From Spirochaetales bacterium Spiro_12 (GTDB taxonomy: Bacteria; Spirochaetota; Spirochaetia; Treponematales; Rectinemataceae), in the NCBI GenBank assembly GCA_001603165.1, contig LVBN01000048.1, positions 29,480-93,479 on the forward strand: a stretch of DNA of 64,000 nucleotides, written 5' to 3'. The notes under the pieces are model-generated. The model did not search any database. It was given only the letters and a program-made list of their open reading frames with translations, and was not told the DNA's origin. The translations under genes were made by a program, and so were the position numbers. Shown one piece after another: positions 33,590 to 42,690 of the stretch; positions within the stretch are counted from its first letter, which is position 1; every line of letters starts with the position of its first letter.

Positions 33590-34504
33590 TCAGCGCGCAT
33601 CGAGCAGGGCCTGCAGCCTTGCCTTGATCTCCGAAAAGCTCAGCCCCTTGGAACTCGCCCAGTCCCGTATGGCGGCCAAGTCATGGCCTATCTCCCCGCC
33701 GGTCGTCGATTTTATCTGATCCTCGCTCAAGCCCCAGGTCTTGATTTCCTTAAACGTCGTCTTGCCGGTTATGGTCCCCGGCACGGCGCCTTCGCCCGTA
33801 CTCTCCCCACCTGATTTGGCCGGACTGGGCGTATGTACCGTGGTGCTCGTGGTGGGCGTGGCGGCATCGAAAACCGGTGAGGCGGGAAGATCGGCCTGAA
33901 CAATCTTTGGGACCGCGACGGCGGAAGTCTTCGTAGCTGCCGGGGCTCCTGGACTATCGCCCGTCGCCGGTGGAATATCCGTTGCAGGTTCCGCGCTCTT
34001 CGTCGCCGGGACGCCCTGTACCGCTCCCGGTGTATAAGCCCTGGCCGCCGCCTCTTCTATAAACTCGCTTGAAGCCTTTCCCTCGGTCCGGAGCACTTCG
34101 ATAGCCGAGAAGGGAAGAATGGTACTCCCTTCGGGAGCATGGGGCAAACCGGTTAAAAGGCTTACAAACAATCTGACCGCGTCTGTACCAATCTCGGTTC
34201 CTTCGGGCAGGGAGGCTTCCCCATAAATCGACTCCAGGGTATTCACTTTTGTCGTCGGATCGCTCGCACCAAAGGCTTTCAGCGCAAGTTCCACATCGAA
34301 GTTAAAAGCCCTGGCCACATCGTCCCAGGTATAGGAGCCGCGGATGTCCAAAGGGTTGGGCATGCCGGCGAACTCTCCTTCGCGGATGGCCACAGGCTGT
34401 TTCGTGCTTTCGGTTTTCCAAAGCCCGACGAGTTTGGCGCCTCCGATGCCCGCGGCCAGGAGGACGACAACAAAAACACCCAAGGGTTTATAGGTAATTT
34501 TCAT
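33590..34504 (-). CDS. Membrane-anchored protein of unknown function, partner of the 4Fe-4S protein
   Basis: A 304-residue protein with one N-terminal membrane helix (about 8-26) and the rest predicted outside the cytoplasm. Two similar short modules occur near the ends: IRGSYTWDDVARAF at about residue 54 and ITGKTTFKEIKTWGLSEDQI at about 247. They are separated by a Pro/Ala/Thr-rich spacer. I do not recognise a catalytic domain. Its ATG overlaps the stop of the 4Fe-4S gene (ATGA) and has GGAGGGG upstream, so the two proteins probably work together in electron transfer or its assembly. Confidence 0.7.
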   Translation of the reverse strand: MKITYKPLGVFVVVLLAAGIGGAKLVGLWKTESTKQPVAIREGEFAGMPNPLDIRGSYTWDDVARAFNFDVELALKAFGASDPTTKVNTLESIYGEASLPEGTEIGTDAVRLFVSLLTGLPHAPEGSTILPFSAIEVLRTEGKASSEFIEEAAARAYTPGAVQGVPATKSAEPATDIPPATGDSPGAPAATKTSAVAVPKIVQADLPASPVFDAATPTTSTTVHTPSPAKSGGESTGEGAVPGTITGKTTFKEIKTWGLSEDQIKSTTGGEIGHDLAAIRDWASSKGLSFSEIKARLQALLDAR

Positions 34505-35409
34505 TTTTCCCCTCCAAGGTTTTTCTTGCCGGCCTTCGCCGTTTCCTGGCCGAAGGTATCCTTGACCTGCCCGGGGAGCGCGAGCATATCCACCGTCGCC
34601 GGTACCGGACAGGCCGCCTCGCTGCTGCATTCGAGGCAGCTTATGCATTGATGATCCCGTACCACTTTTGCGGTGGAAACCTGGATGTTCATGGGACAGG
34701 CCCTGTCGCAGGCCTTGCAGGAAATGCAGGTCGGAGCGTTTCGCTTGATGCCGAATATCCTGAAAAGATTGAAAATTCCCAAAACCGCCCCATAGGGGCA
34801 GGCATATTTGCAAAAGGGTCGTTCCACAAAGAGAGAAAGGGCTACTACCAGAGCCAGGGCTATGTAGCCGGTGACCGCCACTTCTCCGGTCCATAAATTG
34901 AAGAGTGTAAAGTAAGGGTCGTAGTCCTGGAAAATCAGTTTTCCCGTCACCGCGGTCATGTAGCTGACCCAGGCCAGGACAAGGTATCGTAGATAACGCA
35001 GGACTTTGTCCAATTTAGTCGGCACGAAGGTATTGTATTTTTTGCGGAATATTTTTCTGCCCAAGGCCGCCAGCCACTCCTGAAAAGTACCGAAAGGGCA
35101 AACCCAACCGCAGATGACCGGTCCGAAAAGCAAGGCGAGAACGAGGGCTATACCCGCCAATACGAGCGAGGACTCATGCACTTTCTTGACCAGGGTCCCC
35201 ACGTTCAGCAACTGCCAGATGCTGACGACTCCCCCGAAGGGACAAATCGAGTGGAGGGAAGCGTCGGGTATGACGGGGATCGTGATCCCCTTTTCCTTGA
35301 GCGCTCCCCCCGTGGCTGTTACCGCCACAATGACAAAAAAAACGATCTGCACGATCCGCCGCGCCTTGCGGCCACTTTTTTTTCCTAGCCCAGCTGTCTT
35401 CGCCTTCAT
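34501..35409 (-). CDS. NapH/CcoG-like polytopic 4Fe-4S membrane protein
   Basis: A 302-residue inner-membrane iron-sulfur protein. Two membrane Cys motifs, CGWVCPFGTFQEW and CKYACPYGAVLG, are typical of the NapH/NosR/RdxA superfamily. A C-terminal pair of ferredoxin-like clusters follows, CISCKACDRACPMNI and CISCLECSSEAACPV. The second cluster motif has an irregular spacing (CxxCxxC then AACPV). About five hydrophobic helices are present. Such proteins pass electrons from the quinol pool or a flavoprotein to periplasmic enzymes; the partner here is unknown. Cotranscribed with the downstream single-helix protein. Confidence 0.9.
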   Translation of the reverse strand: MKAKTAGLGKKSGRKARRIVQIVFFVIVAVTATGGALKEKGITIPVIPDASLHSICPFGGVVSIWQLLNVGTLVKKVHESSLVLAGIALVLALLFGPVICGWVCPFGTFQEWLAALGRKIFRKKYNTFVPTKLDKVLRYLRYLVLAWVSYMTAVTGKLIFQDYDPYFTLFNLWTGEVAVTGYIALALVVALSLFVERPFCKYACPYGAVLGIFNLFRIFGIKRNAPTCISCKACDRACPMNIQVSTAKVVRDHQCISCLECSSEAACPVPATVDMLALPGQVKDTFGQETAKAGKKNLGGEK

Positions 35410-35731
35410 GGTTCCTCCTGGATGAACACAGGAACAAATGCAGCTACCGTGCCAAATAAAATGTCTTTACTGTCCTTGAGCGTTTTTTATAATAGAACAT
35501 ATAATCCAATACCTATGGCGCTTTCTATATTCTATATCCTATTCAATGTCCAAGCCAGTTCAATGTCGGAAATAAAGACCTGTCCCGAAAGAGGAAAAAT
35601 TTTCCCTTTATGCTTCCCTTTCCGATGCCAGGGGTAAGCTTTTCCCATTTGCAAATTGTCGTATAATTTACATTGAGTTTTCCCGCGGAACGTATACAAT
35701 TCCATACGGCGGCCAACGCAGAGGAGAGGCT
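35410..35731. other. Intergenic region of 322 bp between divergent genes
   Basis: AT-richer than its surroundings. On the plus strand TATAAT (35662-35667) is a -10 candidate without a clear -35. The palindrome GGAAAAATTTTCC lies near the centre. On the minus strand TATTAT within about 90 bp of the 4Fe-4S gene start is another -10 candidate. No convincing small ORF or RNA gene is seen. Confidence 0.5.
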
Positions 35732-37051
35732 ATGAAACTTTCAAAAAGTATTCTGCATATTGTGTTCCTATGGGTTCTACTTGCCAGCCTGCCGGCGCAG
35801 CCTGAGATCAGCCAAAAGCAGGACATCGCGATCTTTTCCCTTGGCTACTATGGATGGAACATACCCTACCAAGCCCTTGGCTCTATCGACGGAGAGATCC
35901 AGAAGGTGTTCTCCGACTTGGGCAGATTCACCATCCTTGGCGTTACCCAGCGTTTTTCTTCTTCCGACGTAAACAGTTTCATAGAGACGGTCAAACGCTC
36001 CAAACAGAGCGATTTCGTCATGCCGGAAAAATTCCAGTTCGGCGAATCCTTTCTTACCGAAGGAGAGTTCAACCGCCTGATAGGCGCATTTATCGTCGTC
36101 GTGCCCGTGGTGGTCGAATTCAATTCCTATTTCGATATTAAGAACCTCCGTTACCATACCAAGATAAAAACCAATATCACCTTCATCGATATAGCCTCGG
36201 GCGGCAGCGTTCTCGCCATAAAAACCGTCGAGAGTTCGGGCAGCAACGACAGAAATCAATACGAATCCATACATTCCGCCATTTCCTCCATCCCGGCCCA
36301 ACTGCAGTACGAAGTGCGCTCAATACCCCAGTTTCAAATCAATACCCGCATACTCAGCGTACGCGGGTCCACCGTGAAACTTCAGATGGGTTCCGATATG
36401 GGGATCAGAAAGGGCGACGAGTACGCGATCATCGAATCCGCTAAGGTAGAGGGTTTCGACGATCTTAGGGAATCGGGGCTGATCGTCGTCAAGGATGTGG
36501 GCAGGGAAATTTCCACCGGGGAAGTGCTGTACAAGTCCATCAAGCTGAGCAAAGACACCCAGCTCAGGGAGATTCCCAGGTTGGGCAGCGAAGTGGATCT
36601 GTACCTTCACTCCATAGGCGACTCCAGCGCCGGTTCCCTCTTGCCAGGACTCCGCGCCACCGCCTCCCGGGGATTCTACGCCTTCAGACCTTTCGTGGCG
36701 GCGCAAATTCCCGTAGGGCTCATCAGCAGTTTTCTCATCGTCGAAATCTTCCCGGTCAACGCCCTTATGGGAGCTGAGTACCTTATCAACCTGGGCAGGC
36801 TTTCCTTCGCCCCCAGCGCGGCCTTCGGGATTTCTTATTTTTCGGTTACCTCGCCCTGGGTCACTACCGACACTGAATTTCTCTCCCATGTGGGAATCCA
36901 GGCAGCGCTCAGACTGGCCTACCTTTTGGGTAGGAATTCCAGGATTTTCGCCGACCTGGGCTACGAAAGCTGGATCGCGATAACGGATCTTTTCGGCAAT
37001 CGAAGCTATTCCGGACTGATGATCGGGGGTGGATTCACGTTCAAGCTCTGA
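35732..37051 (+). CDS. Secreted protein with probable outer-membrane beta-barrel C-terminus
   Basis: A 439-residue exported protein of unknown function. The signal peptide (about 1-21) has no lipobox. The N-terminal half (about 28-200) has a mixed alpha/beta pattern (SLGYYGWNIPYQALGS, LGRFTILGVTQRF) reminiscent of CsgG-like envelope domains. Residues 200-290 form a small beta domain. The last 140 residues alternate as amphipathic strands and end GGGFTFKL, with the penultimate aromatic pattern of an outer-membrane strand. GAGGAGAGG precedes the ATG. It converges with the lipoprotein cluster that follows. A role in envelope assembly is an inference. Confidence 0.7.
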   Translation: MKLSKSILHIVFLWVLLASLPAQPEISQKQDIAIFSLGYYGWNIPYQALGSIDGEIQKVFSDLGRFTILGVTQRFSSSDVNSFIETVKRSKQSDFVMPEKFQFGESFLTEGEFNRLIGAFIVVVPVVVEFNSYFDIKNLRYHTKIKTNITFIDIASGGSVLAIKTVESSGSNDRNQYESIHSAISSIPAQLQYEVRSIPQFQINTRILSVRGSTVKLQMGSDMGIRKGDEYAIIESAKVEGFDDLRESGLIVVKDVGREISTGEVLYKSIKLSKDTQLREIPRLGSEVDLYLHSIGDSSAGSLLPGLRATASRGFYAFRPFVAAQIPVGLISSFLIVEIFPVNALMGAEYLINLGRLSFAPSAAFGISYFSVTSPWVTTDTEFLSHVGIQAALRLAYLLGRNSRIFADLGYESWIAITDLFGNRSYSGLMIGGGFTFKL

Positions 37052-37271
37052 GAATAGAGAAGGCAGGCAGGATAACAAAACTGGCGGGGAAAGGCGGAAA
37101 GGGTGTTCGGGGAAATACATGTTACTAGAATGGTCACTGCCCAAGGTCTTCTCGATAACGGCCGGTTGTGGACGAAAACGGCACCGACTTGGTAGCATCC
37201 TGTCGCATAAGACTTACTGCGAAGTTCTCTAATCTGTTAATCCCCCTAAGCCTATTATTATGTCCATAGGC

Positions 37272-38741
37272 TTACGGAAGCGAAGCCAGAATATCGTTGC
37301 CGAAGGACTGCGCCCCCAGGTCCCTAAGGGCGCTGCGCCTGGCCCCCGCCTCGTCGGACGCCAGGACCTGCCTGCTCTTGTCCGCGGAGTAGAGGGTGGC
37401 GCCGGAACGCAGATCGACGATCGTAATGGAGGCGCTGGCCGAAGCCAGGAACATACCCGACTCCTTGCGCAGCCAGTCGATTCCCGCGCTGCCGTAGGCA
37501 AGCCTGAGCGTGCCCTCGGGCGCGGCGGCCCTCGCCTGGGCGACGAGGCGGTCCGGGGGGCCGGCTAACAGCGCAGGGTCGAGGCTGAGGCCTCGCACCG
37601 AAAATCCCTCCCTGACCAGGGTTTCGGCAAGTCCGGACTGGGTGGCACCGAGATTCGTGGGTTCTCCTTTCTCGTCCCTATCGACGATGAACAGGACCAT
37701 GGGAATTTCGGAGGCCCCGGAGGTCACAATATAGGGGAGTTCGGCATATTTGGTCCTGATCTCGTCCTCCAGGGCGGCCATCTGGGGCTTGAAGCCCGGA
37801 CCCACTTTGTCCAAAAGCTCCATGGAGGCGGAAAGGTCCAGTTGAACCAGAATTTTGCCCCGCCCCACGAAGTCCGGCGCGGGCAGGTCCAGATAGGCAT
37901 AGCCCGAGGTATCGCTGATGAAAGATGCGGTTTTTGTCCCCAGCTGTCCGGAGGGCATTTTTCGGGAATAGCCGATCATAAGTGTAGCGCCCGGCAAAGG
38001 CTTTCGGCCCTGGGCCCCCTCCCTGAATACACGGACAACGATGGGTTCGGTATATGCCTTGCCCAAAAATCCTTGCAGGGATTTTCCGTCGCCGATCAGA
38101 AAGCCGATGCCGGCCACCTGGGCTCGGGCCTTATTGGCGTTGCGCTCCAGCTTGATTGAGGCGTTCTCCACTTCGGCGCCCGAGGCCGCGGCCATCGCCT
38201 CGATGTATTTCTTGACCGCATCCAAAGCCCTGCCTTCCGCGGCGAAGGCATCGCCCTCAGCCTCGGGCTTGGCGACAGCGTCGACTCGCTCCTTGAACAA
38301 GGCGGCTATCCGGGCCTTTTCCTTTTCCAGTTCCCTGGTCTCGTAGCGGGCCAGGATATAGGCCGTGGTTAGGCCCGTTTTCGATTCTTTTGCCAGATGC
38401 TTTTGGCTGACCTGAAAGCCGGTCAAGCGGGTATTGGACTCGGTCTCCACGGTCTGGCGAAGGTCGGCCGAATATGAATCCAGGGATGCCCTCGCCGTCG
38501 CGCTGGTGCTCACCCGTACATCCACGCCGATGTATTGCATGATTCCCGCGATAAGCCTGTCCGTCGCGTCGCCGATGGCGGTTGCCGGATCGCCCGCCGA
38601 GGCCGAGCCGGTGAAATAGGTATAGGTTCCGTCGGGAGAAGGCGGAGAAAGGGCCCATTGGGGCAGTTTCGGAGCCGTCGCGCAAGAAACGAGCATAGTC
38701 ATCAGCAATAGCCGCGACAATGCAGGAAGTGTTTTTTTCAT
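37272..38741 (-). CDS. LPP20-like lipoprotein, large
   Basis: A 489-residue lipoprotein. The signal peptide ends in the lipobox LVSC (Cys about residue 20). An LPP20-like segment follows (about 26-140: PQWALSPPSPDGTYTYFTG, then the helix DATDRLIAGI). The middle and C-terminal parts include VRVFREGAQGRKPLPGATLMI, which looks like a carboxypeptidase-regulatory or PEGA-type beta fold. A C-terminal alpha/beta region is of unknown type. It was started at ATG 38741 (AAGGGAA upstream) rather than 38774. Function unknown; envelope localisation is well supported. Confidence 0.75.
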   Translation of the reverse strand: MKKTLPALSRLLLMTMLVSCATAPKLPQWALSPPSPDGTYTYFTGSASAGDPATAIGDATDRLIAGIMQYIGVDVRVSTSATARASLDSYSADLRQTVETESNTRLTGFQVSQKHLAKESKTGLTTAYILARYETRELEKEKARIAALFKERVDAVAKPEAEGDAFAAEGRALDAVKKYIEAMAAASGAEVENASIKLERNANKARAQVAGIGFLIGDGKSLQGFLGKAYTEPIVVRVFREGAQGRKPLPGATLMIGYSRKMPSGQLGTKTASFISDTSGYAYLDLPAPDFVGRGKILVQLDLSASMELLDKVGPGFKPQMAALEDEIRTKYAELPYIVTSGASEIPMVLFIVDRDEKGEPTNLGATQSGLAETLVREGFSVRGLSLDPALLAGPPDRLVAQARAAAPEGTLRLAYGSAGIDWLRKESGMFLASASASITIVDLRSGATLYSADKSRQVLASDEAGARRSALRDLGAQSFGNDILASLP

Positions 38742-38783
38742 TTTATTCCCTTCCCATGAAGAACCGATGGACAAAACGGGCCA

Positions 38784-38818
38784 GCCGTCGGGAGCCTTTG
38801 AAAAAGGCTCCCGACGGC
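38784..38818. repeat. Hairpin between two lipoprotein genes
   Basis: GCCGTCGGGAGCCT pairs perfectly with AGGCTCCCGACGGC across a 7-nt loop. There is no T run on the minus strand. It may separate expression levels of the two lipoprotein genes. Confidence 0.85.
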
Positions 38819-38840
38819 GAAGATCCCGCTTAAGAAATTA

Positions 38841-39506
38841 TTATTTGCCGCTGAAGAAATCCTTGGCGACGGTGTTCTGCACCAGATCCATGGCCCGCTT
38901 TGTCTCGGGAGTGGGAGGCTCGGTACCTTCCAGGGCCTTGAGCATGATATCGAACTGCTTCTGGAGCATTTCCTTGGAGATGGTCCAGAGCTGAATAACC
39001 CTGTAGATTTGCTTGTCAGGCTTGTTGTCGGCGGTGAAGGTCTGCACCTTGACCCACCAGTCGGTGTCCTTTCTAAAACCCGAGTATTCCGCCTCCGACA
39101 CGCTCGCCACGAAGCGCTCGCCATAGACTCCGAAATTCTTGGAATCGGCGTCGGCGACGTTGGCTCCCTTAAATGCGTCCTTTACCCTGGTGGAAAGATA
39201 GGAGGAGATCTCCGTCTGGGCCTGCATTCGCTCGGCGAGCAACTGCGCGCTCTGGAGATTTTGCGCTTCGAACTGGGCGATGAACACCACATAGTCCCGG
39301 TAGTCGGATATTTTTTCCACATCCTTGGACCCACCGATGATCGCCGTTTCCACCCAGCGCGGCGTCTTCACGCCGAAGGCGGTCCCCTTATCCTCGAGCA
39401 GGACCTCGCCCTTGCGCAAAGGCGCCTTGGTTGCACAGGAAAGGGCCGTGGACAGGACGAGAGCCACAACGACCATCACAACAAACCACTGACTTCTTTT
39501 CATCAT
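38841..39506 (-). CDS. LPP20-family lipoprotein, small
   Basis: A 221-residue lipoprotein with a lipobox at STALSC (Cys about residue 24). The LPP20-like part begins TPRWVETAIIGGS and continues with a helix FEAQNLQSAQLLAERMQAQ, as in the larger neighbour. No enzymatic motif. AGGAGGAA precedes the ATG. The three lipoprotein genes from 37272 to 40720 share strand and domain style. Confidence 0.8.
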   Translation of the reverse strand: MMKRSQWFVVMVVVALVLSTALSCATKAPLRKGEVLLEDKGTAFGVKTPRWVETAIIGGSKDVEKISDYRDYVVFIAQFEAQNLQSAQLLAERMQAQTEISSYLSTRVKDAFKGANVADADSKNFGVYGERFVASVSEAEYSGFRKDTDWWVKVQTFTADNKPDKQIYRVIQLWTISKEMLQKQFDIMLKALEGTEPPTPETKRAMDLVQNTVAKDFFSGK

Positions 39507-39646
39507 CTTCCTCCTGATGTTTTTGCACTATAGTATAGCCTGGTCGAAGGCGGGCCGAAACACTTCCGCCATCGGCGCGGCTCCCGATTACCCTGTTCGG
39601 CGCGCCCTTTCAGTCAAGCGAGGCCTTTTCTCACTGTCATACTCAC

Positions 39647-40720
39647 CTATAATCCGCTGTTGAAGGTGAAGGACTTGCCCCTCATATACACCAGGTACAT
39701 GTCGGGCATCATCGCCGAAGCGGCGGCTTCGTAAATGGCTTCCTGCGCCTCGGCTTTGCTCATGAACCCATAAAGGGCAATGCGGGTTTCCCCCGGGGAA
39801 AAGGAAAGCTGCTCGGCTTCCTTGAATTTCCGACCCAGCGCCCGCACGAACTGGGCCGCCTGCTTGGCGTCCGGAATTTTCTGGGCGATAAGCTCGAAGC
39901 GGATACCCCTGGAGAGGGAAGCTCCGTAAAGCGCCTTGGATTGCTCGGTAACCTTGGGCATGGCCTGCCAGACACTTGCGGCCAAGGCGTTGGAAACCGC
40001 CGCCTCCAATGACACGGGACTAAAGGTGGGCGGGCTCATGAAAGCCACCGATCCGAGCAACACCGCGGTAGAGGCTTCGAAGAGCTTCATCGTCCCCTGG
40101 GCGCTGCCGCTGAATGAACCGGCATGGCCGGAGCCGGAGACCTGCGCGTCGATTTCGACATAGATATCGGCGTTGAATCTCTGGGCAAGATACTGGATCA
40201 TGTCGATGGATCCGCCCGTTTCGGCCTGATACGCCGAGAGCTGATCCTTTTTATTGCGCTCAATCTGATCAAAATCGATGACCGACAAGCCTTGTTTCTC
40301 TATGAAATAACGGTCAGCCTGGCTGACTCCTATCCGTGCCAGCCGCGGATCGAGGCCGGAGGACTCGTTATAATAAACCATATAGCTGAGCCGATTCAGG
40401 TAATCGGCCAAAAACACCTGCTCTTCCTGGCTCAACCCCCTGCCCGGGCCGGCCGGACTCGTGCCGGGCCCGCTTTGGGCAGGCGCGCTCTGGGACTGGA
40501 CGATTTGGGTTGCCCCGCTCTGGGGGCTGGCGCTTCCCTGGGAGGGCGCCGCCTGCCCTGGGGTGGCGGGGAACTCCGGCGTCGAGCTGCCCTGGACTAC
40601 CGCCTTCGCCCTATCGCCTTCCGCGTTCACCTCTTGCACGGAGGGCCGGGTCGCGCAGGAGACCATCGCCAGAATGAGCAGCAATGAAAACCCCGTTTTT
40701 AGTAATACGCTTTTTTTCAC
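39647..40720 (-). CDS. Lipoprotein with low-complexity linker and CsgG/FlgT-like domain
   Basis: A 357-residue lipoprotein, lipobox MVSC (Cys about residue 22). A Gln/Ser/Pro/Ala-rich linker (about 40-95) with repeated SGP/AQS-type words follows. The C-terminal domain (about 100-357) alternates strands and helices (FNADIYVEIDAQVSGSG, GTMKLFEASTAVLLGSV), resembling the CsgG/FlgT-type alpha/beta envelope fold. It ends KSFTFNSGL. The precise function is unknown. It is upstream of the two LPP20-like lipoproteins on the same strand, 140 bp away. Confidence 0.7.
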   Translation of the reverse strand: MKKSVLLKTGFSLLLILAMVSCATRPSVQEVNAEGDRAKAVVQGSSTPEFPATPGQAAPSQGSASPQSGATQIVQSQSAPAQSGPGTSPAGPGRGLSQEEQVFLADYLNRLSYMVYYNESSGLDPRLARIGVSQADRYFIEKQGLSVIDFDQIERNKKDQLSAYQAETGGSIDMIQYLAQRFNADIYVEIDAQVSGSGHAGSFSGSAQGTMKLFEASTAVLLGSVAFMSPPTFSPVSLEAAVSNALAASVWQAMPKVTEQSKALYGASLSRGIRFELIAQKIPDAKQAAQFVRALGRKFKEAEQLSFSPGETRIALYGFMSKAEAQEAIYEAAASAMMPDMYLVYMRGKSFTFNSGL

Positions 40721-40864
40721 CTTCTCCCCCTTTTTTCAATCAGCGGGAATCGATGGGTTCATTATCATATATTCACGGAGAAATACAAGAACAGCGCGTC
40801 AACAACCGAAGGCCGACGACCCGGCTCCCTGTCTTCCCGCGCCGCATTTCAGGATGCCCGTCAC

Positions 40865-40893
40865 TTGATCGGGGAATCCTGGCACCGTAGAGT
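40865..40893 (+). promoter_or_regulatory. Promoter of the 2'-5' RNA ligase gene, leaderless type
   Basis: TTGATC (40865-40870), 17-bp spacer, TAGAGT (40888-40893), then 6 nt to the ATG. No Shine-Dalgarno sequence exists between. Confidence 0.55.
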
Positions 40894-40899
40894 CTGGCT

Positions 40900-41481
40900 A
40901 TGGGAAAAAGACTCTTCCTTGCCCTGAGCCCCGACGAGGAATCGCGACGGCGGATAGAACGCTATGCGGAAAGCCTCCATGGAGCGCTTAAGGCTTACCA
41001 GCCTCGCTGGATCAAACCGGAGCTTTACCATCTGACCCTGCATTTTTTCGGCGATGTCGAGGAAAGCGCCCTCTCCCTGCTCGAGGAATCGTTCTCCGCC
41101 CTGAGCGGTTCGCTGTCCCATCCTTTGTTGACCCTCGAAGAGCTACTCTTTCTCCCCTCCCTTCGTAAGCCGCGGGTGTTGACCCTGCGTTTTTCCTCCG
41201 AGCCTGCCGGGGCCTTCGGTCCCATACTGGAAAAAGTCCAGACGGACGCCCAGGGCGACCCAAAGCCCTGGCTACCCCATCTGAGCCTGGCCCGGTTTAA
41301 GGATCATCGGGCCAATCGATGGCCGACGGCTGTACTCAAACCTAAGCAAGATTTCCCCAAACCACCCAAACTCTGGTTTGAGCCGACGTCAATCGAATTG
41401 ATGGAATCCTTTCTCTCTCCCGCAGGCCCGCGCTACGAAATACGAAAGAGCTTTAGATTCGCACCGAAAAACTTCGCCTGA
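40900..41481 (+). CDS. thpR: RNA 2',3'-cyclic phosphodiesterase (2'-5' RNA ligase family)
   Basis: A 193-residue 2H-phosphoesterase. The two His motifs are HLTL (His44) and HLSL (about residue 126), each in a hydrophobic strand. The family opens 2',3'-cyclic phosphates at RNA ends and can join or split 2'-5' links. Length and motif spacing are typical. The start has no ribosome site but a -10 hexamer 6 nt upstream, suggesting a leaderless message. Confidence 0.9.
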   Translation: MGKRLFLALSPDEESRRRIERYAESLHGALKAYQPRWIKPELYHLTLHFFGDVEESALSLLEESFSALSGSLSHPLLTLEELLFLPSLRKPRVLTLRFSSEPAGAFGPILEKVQTDAQGDPKPWLPHLSLARFKDHRANRWPTAVLKPKQDFPKPPKLWFEPTSIELMESFLSPAGPRYEIRKSFRFAPKNFA

Positions 41482-41562
41482 GCGATAGCCCAAAAACCTT
41501 TTCATTTTGCGTTACATTCAAAAATAGTTATTCTTTAATATAGACCATTCAAGGAGGCGATC

Positions 41563-41703
41563 ATGGCAGAAAACGAAAAAGGGAAAACCCAGACACAGGA
41601 ACTCGCTAAGGATTCCAAGCTCGAACCCTGCGACAAACCGCACACCATGGAGACTTCCAGACCAATCGACAAGGAAGAGGCCTGCGACGAGGGCGTCAAG
41701 TGA
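41563..41703 (+). CDS. Small protein of 46 residues upstream of pirin
   Basis: A short, hydrophilic, Lys/Glu-rich protein (begins MAENEKGKTQTQEL, ends EEACDEGVK) with two cysteines, at residues 23 and 41. It is preceded by a textbook ribosome site (AGGAGG, 7 nt). Its TGA overlaps the GTG of the pirin gene (GTGA), so it looks translated and coupled to pirin. No known family is recognised. A metal- or redox-related role is only a guess from the cysteines and neighbour. Confidence 0.6.
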   Translation: MAENEKGKTQTQELAKDSKLEPCDKPHTMETSRPIDKEEACDEGVK

Positions 41704-42608
41704 GCATGTCCAGCGATGGAAGCCAGGGTTCCCCGAAGCTTTCAAGCCCAGGGGCCCAGGAACGCAGGGTCGACAGAGTGCTGCAAGCCCAAAGTTCCGT
41801 GGATGGGGCCGGCGTCGTCCTGAAGCGGGTTTTCGGCTTTTCCGCCGGAAACTCCTTCGATCCATTCCTTCTTTTGGACCATTTCGGTTCCGACAAGCCC
41901 GAAGACTATATCGCCGGGTTCCCCTGGCATCCGCACCGCGGCATCGAAACGGTCACCTACCTGCTGGCCGGCAAGGTCGCCCACGGGGATTCCATGGGCA
42001 ACGAGGGGCTCATCAAGCCCGGAGACGCCCAGTGGATGACCGCCGGCTCCGGTATAATCCATCAGGAAATGCCCCAGCCCGGCGATGAGGGTACCCGAAT
42101 GGAGGGTATCCAGCTCTGGGTAAATCTCCCCGCCCGACTCAAGATGGCCGACCCCAGGTACAGGGCCGTCGAGGCCGACGAAATTCCTTTGATCAGAAAG
42201 GAAGGAGCCCGGATTCGACTTCTGGCCGGAGACTTCGAGGGACGCAAGGGCGCCACACCGGACCTCTACGTGCCGGTTTTGTATATGATCGTTTCCCTCG
42301 AACCCGGGGCCTCGGTTCGAATCCCTCTTTCGGCGTCCCATAACGCCGCCGTCTATTGCATCGAGGGTGAGGCCGAGTTCGGCGGCACTAAACTTAAAGC
42401 CTATCAGCTCGGCCACCTGCCTGCGAGCCCTGGGACCTATGTCGAAGCGAAGGGATCCCCAGGTTTGTCGTCCCAGTTCCTTTTGATAGCGGGTCAGGCA
42501 TTGGGCGAACCGGTGGCCTGGGGCGGCCCCATAGTAATGAATACCCAGGAAGAACTTCGCCTGGCCTTCGCGGAATACCACCGGGGAGAATTCATAAAAA
42601 CCCGTTGA
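41700..42608 (+). CDS. Pirin family protein
   Basis: A 302-residue bicupin. The N-terminal cupin carries the pirin metal ligands: two His in FPWHPHRGIETVTYLL, a His in AGSGIIHQEMP and the Glu after it. The C-terminal cupin (about 175-280) lacks obvious ligands, as in other pirins. Some pirins are quercetin dioxygenases, others redox-sensing modulators. Start: GTG 41700 has GAGGG 6 nt upstream and overlaps the preceding small ORF stop; ATG 41706 is the alternative. Confidence 0.92.
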   Translation: MSMSSDGSQGSPKLSSPGAQERRVDRVLQAQSSVDGAGVVLKRVFGFSAGNSFDPFLLLDHFGSDKPEDYIAGFPWHPHRGIETVTYLLAGKVAHGDSMGNEGLIKPGDAQWMTAGSGIIHQEMPQPGDEGTRMEGIQLWVNLPARLKMADPRYRAVEADEIPLIRKEGARIRLLAGDFEGRKGATPDLYVPVLYMIVSLEPGASVRIPLSASHNAAVYCIEGEAEFGGTKLKAYQLGHLPASPGTYVEAKGSPGLSSQFLLIAGQALGEPVAWGGPIVMNTQEELRLAFAEYHRGEFIKTR

Positions 42609-42619
42609 ACGAGGCACCG

Positions 42620-42637
42620 GCCCTTCCCGGGAAGGGC
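42620..42637. repeat. Perfect 18-bp palindrome after pirin
   Basis: GCCCTTCCCGGGAAGGGC starts 12 bp after the pirin stop and is followed by TTAAAG. It may be a weak terminator. Confidence 0.6.
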
Positions 42638-42690
42638 TTAAAGAATCCAGGGGAAAGGGCGGCTTTTACCCAAAGCCGGTGTTCCGCCTA

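Noticed and set aside
35410..35731. Possible FNR-type or riboswitch element before the 4Fe-4S gene
   Set aside because: No TTGAT-N4-ATCAA site and no convincing multi-stem RNA structure could be seen.
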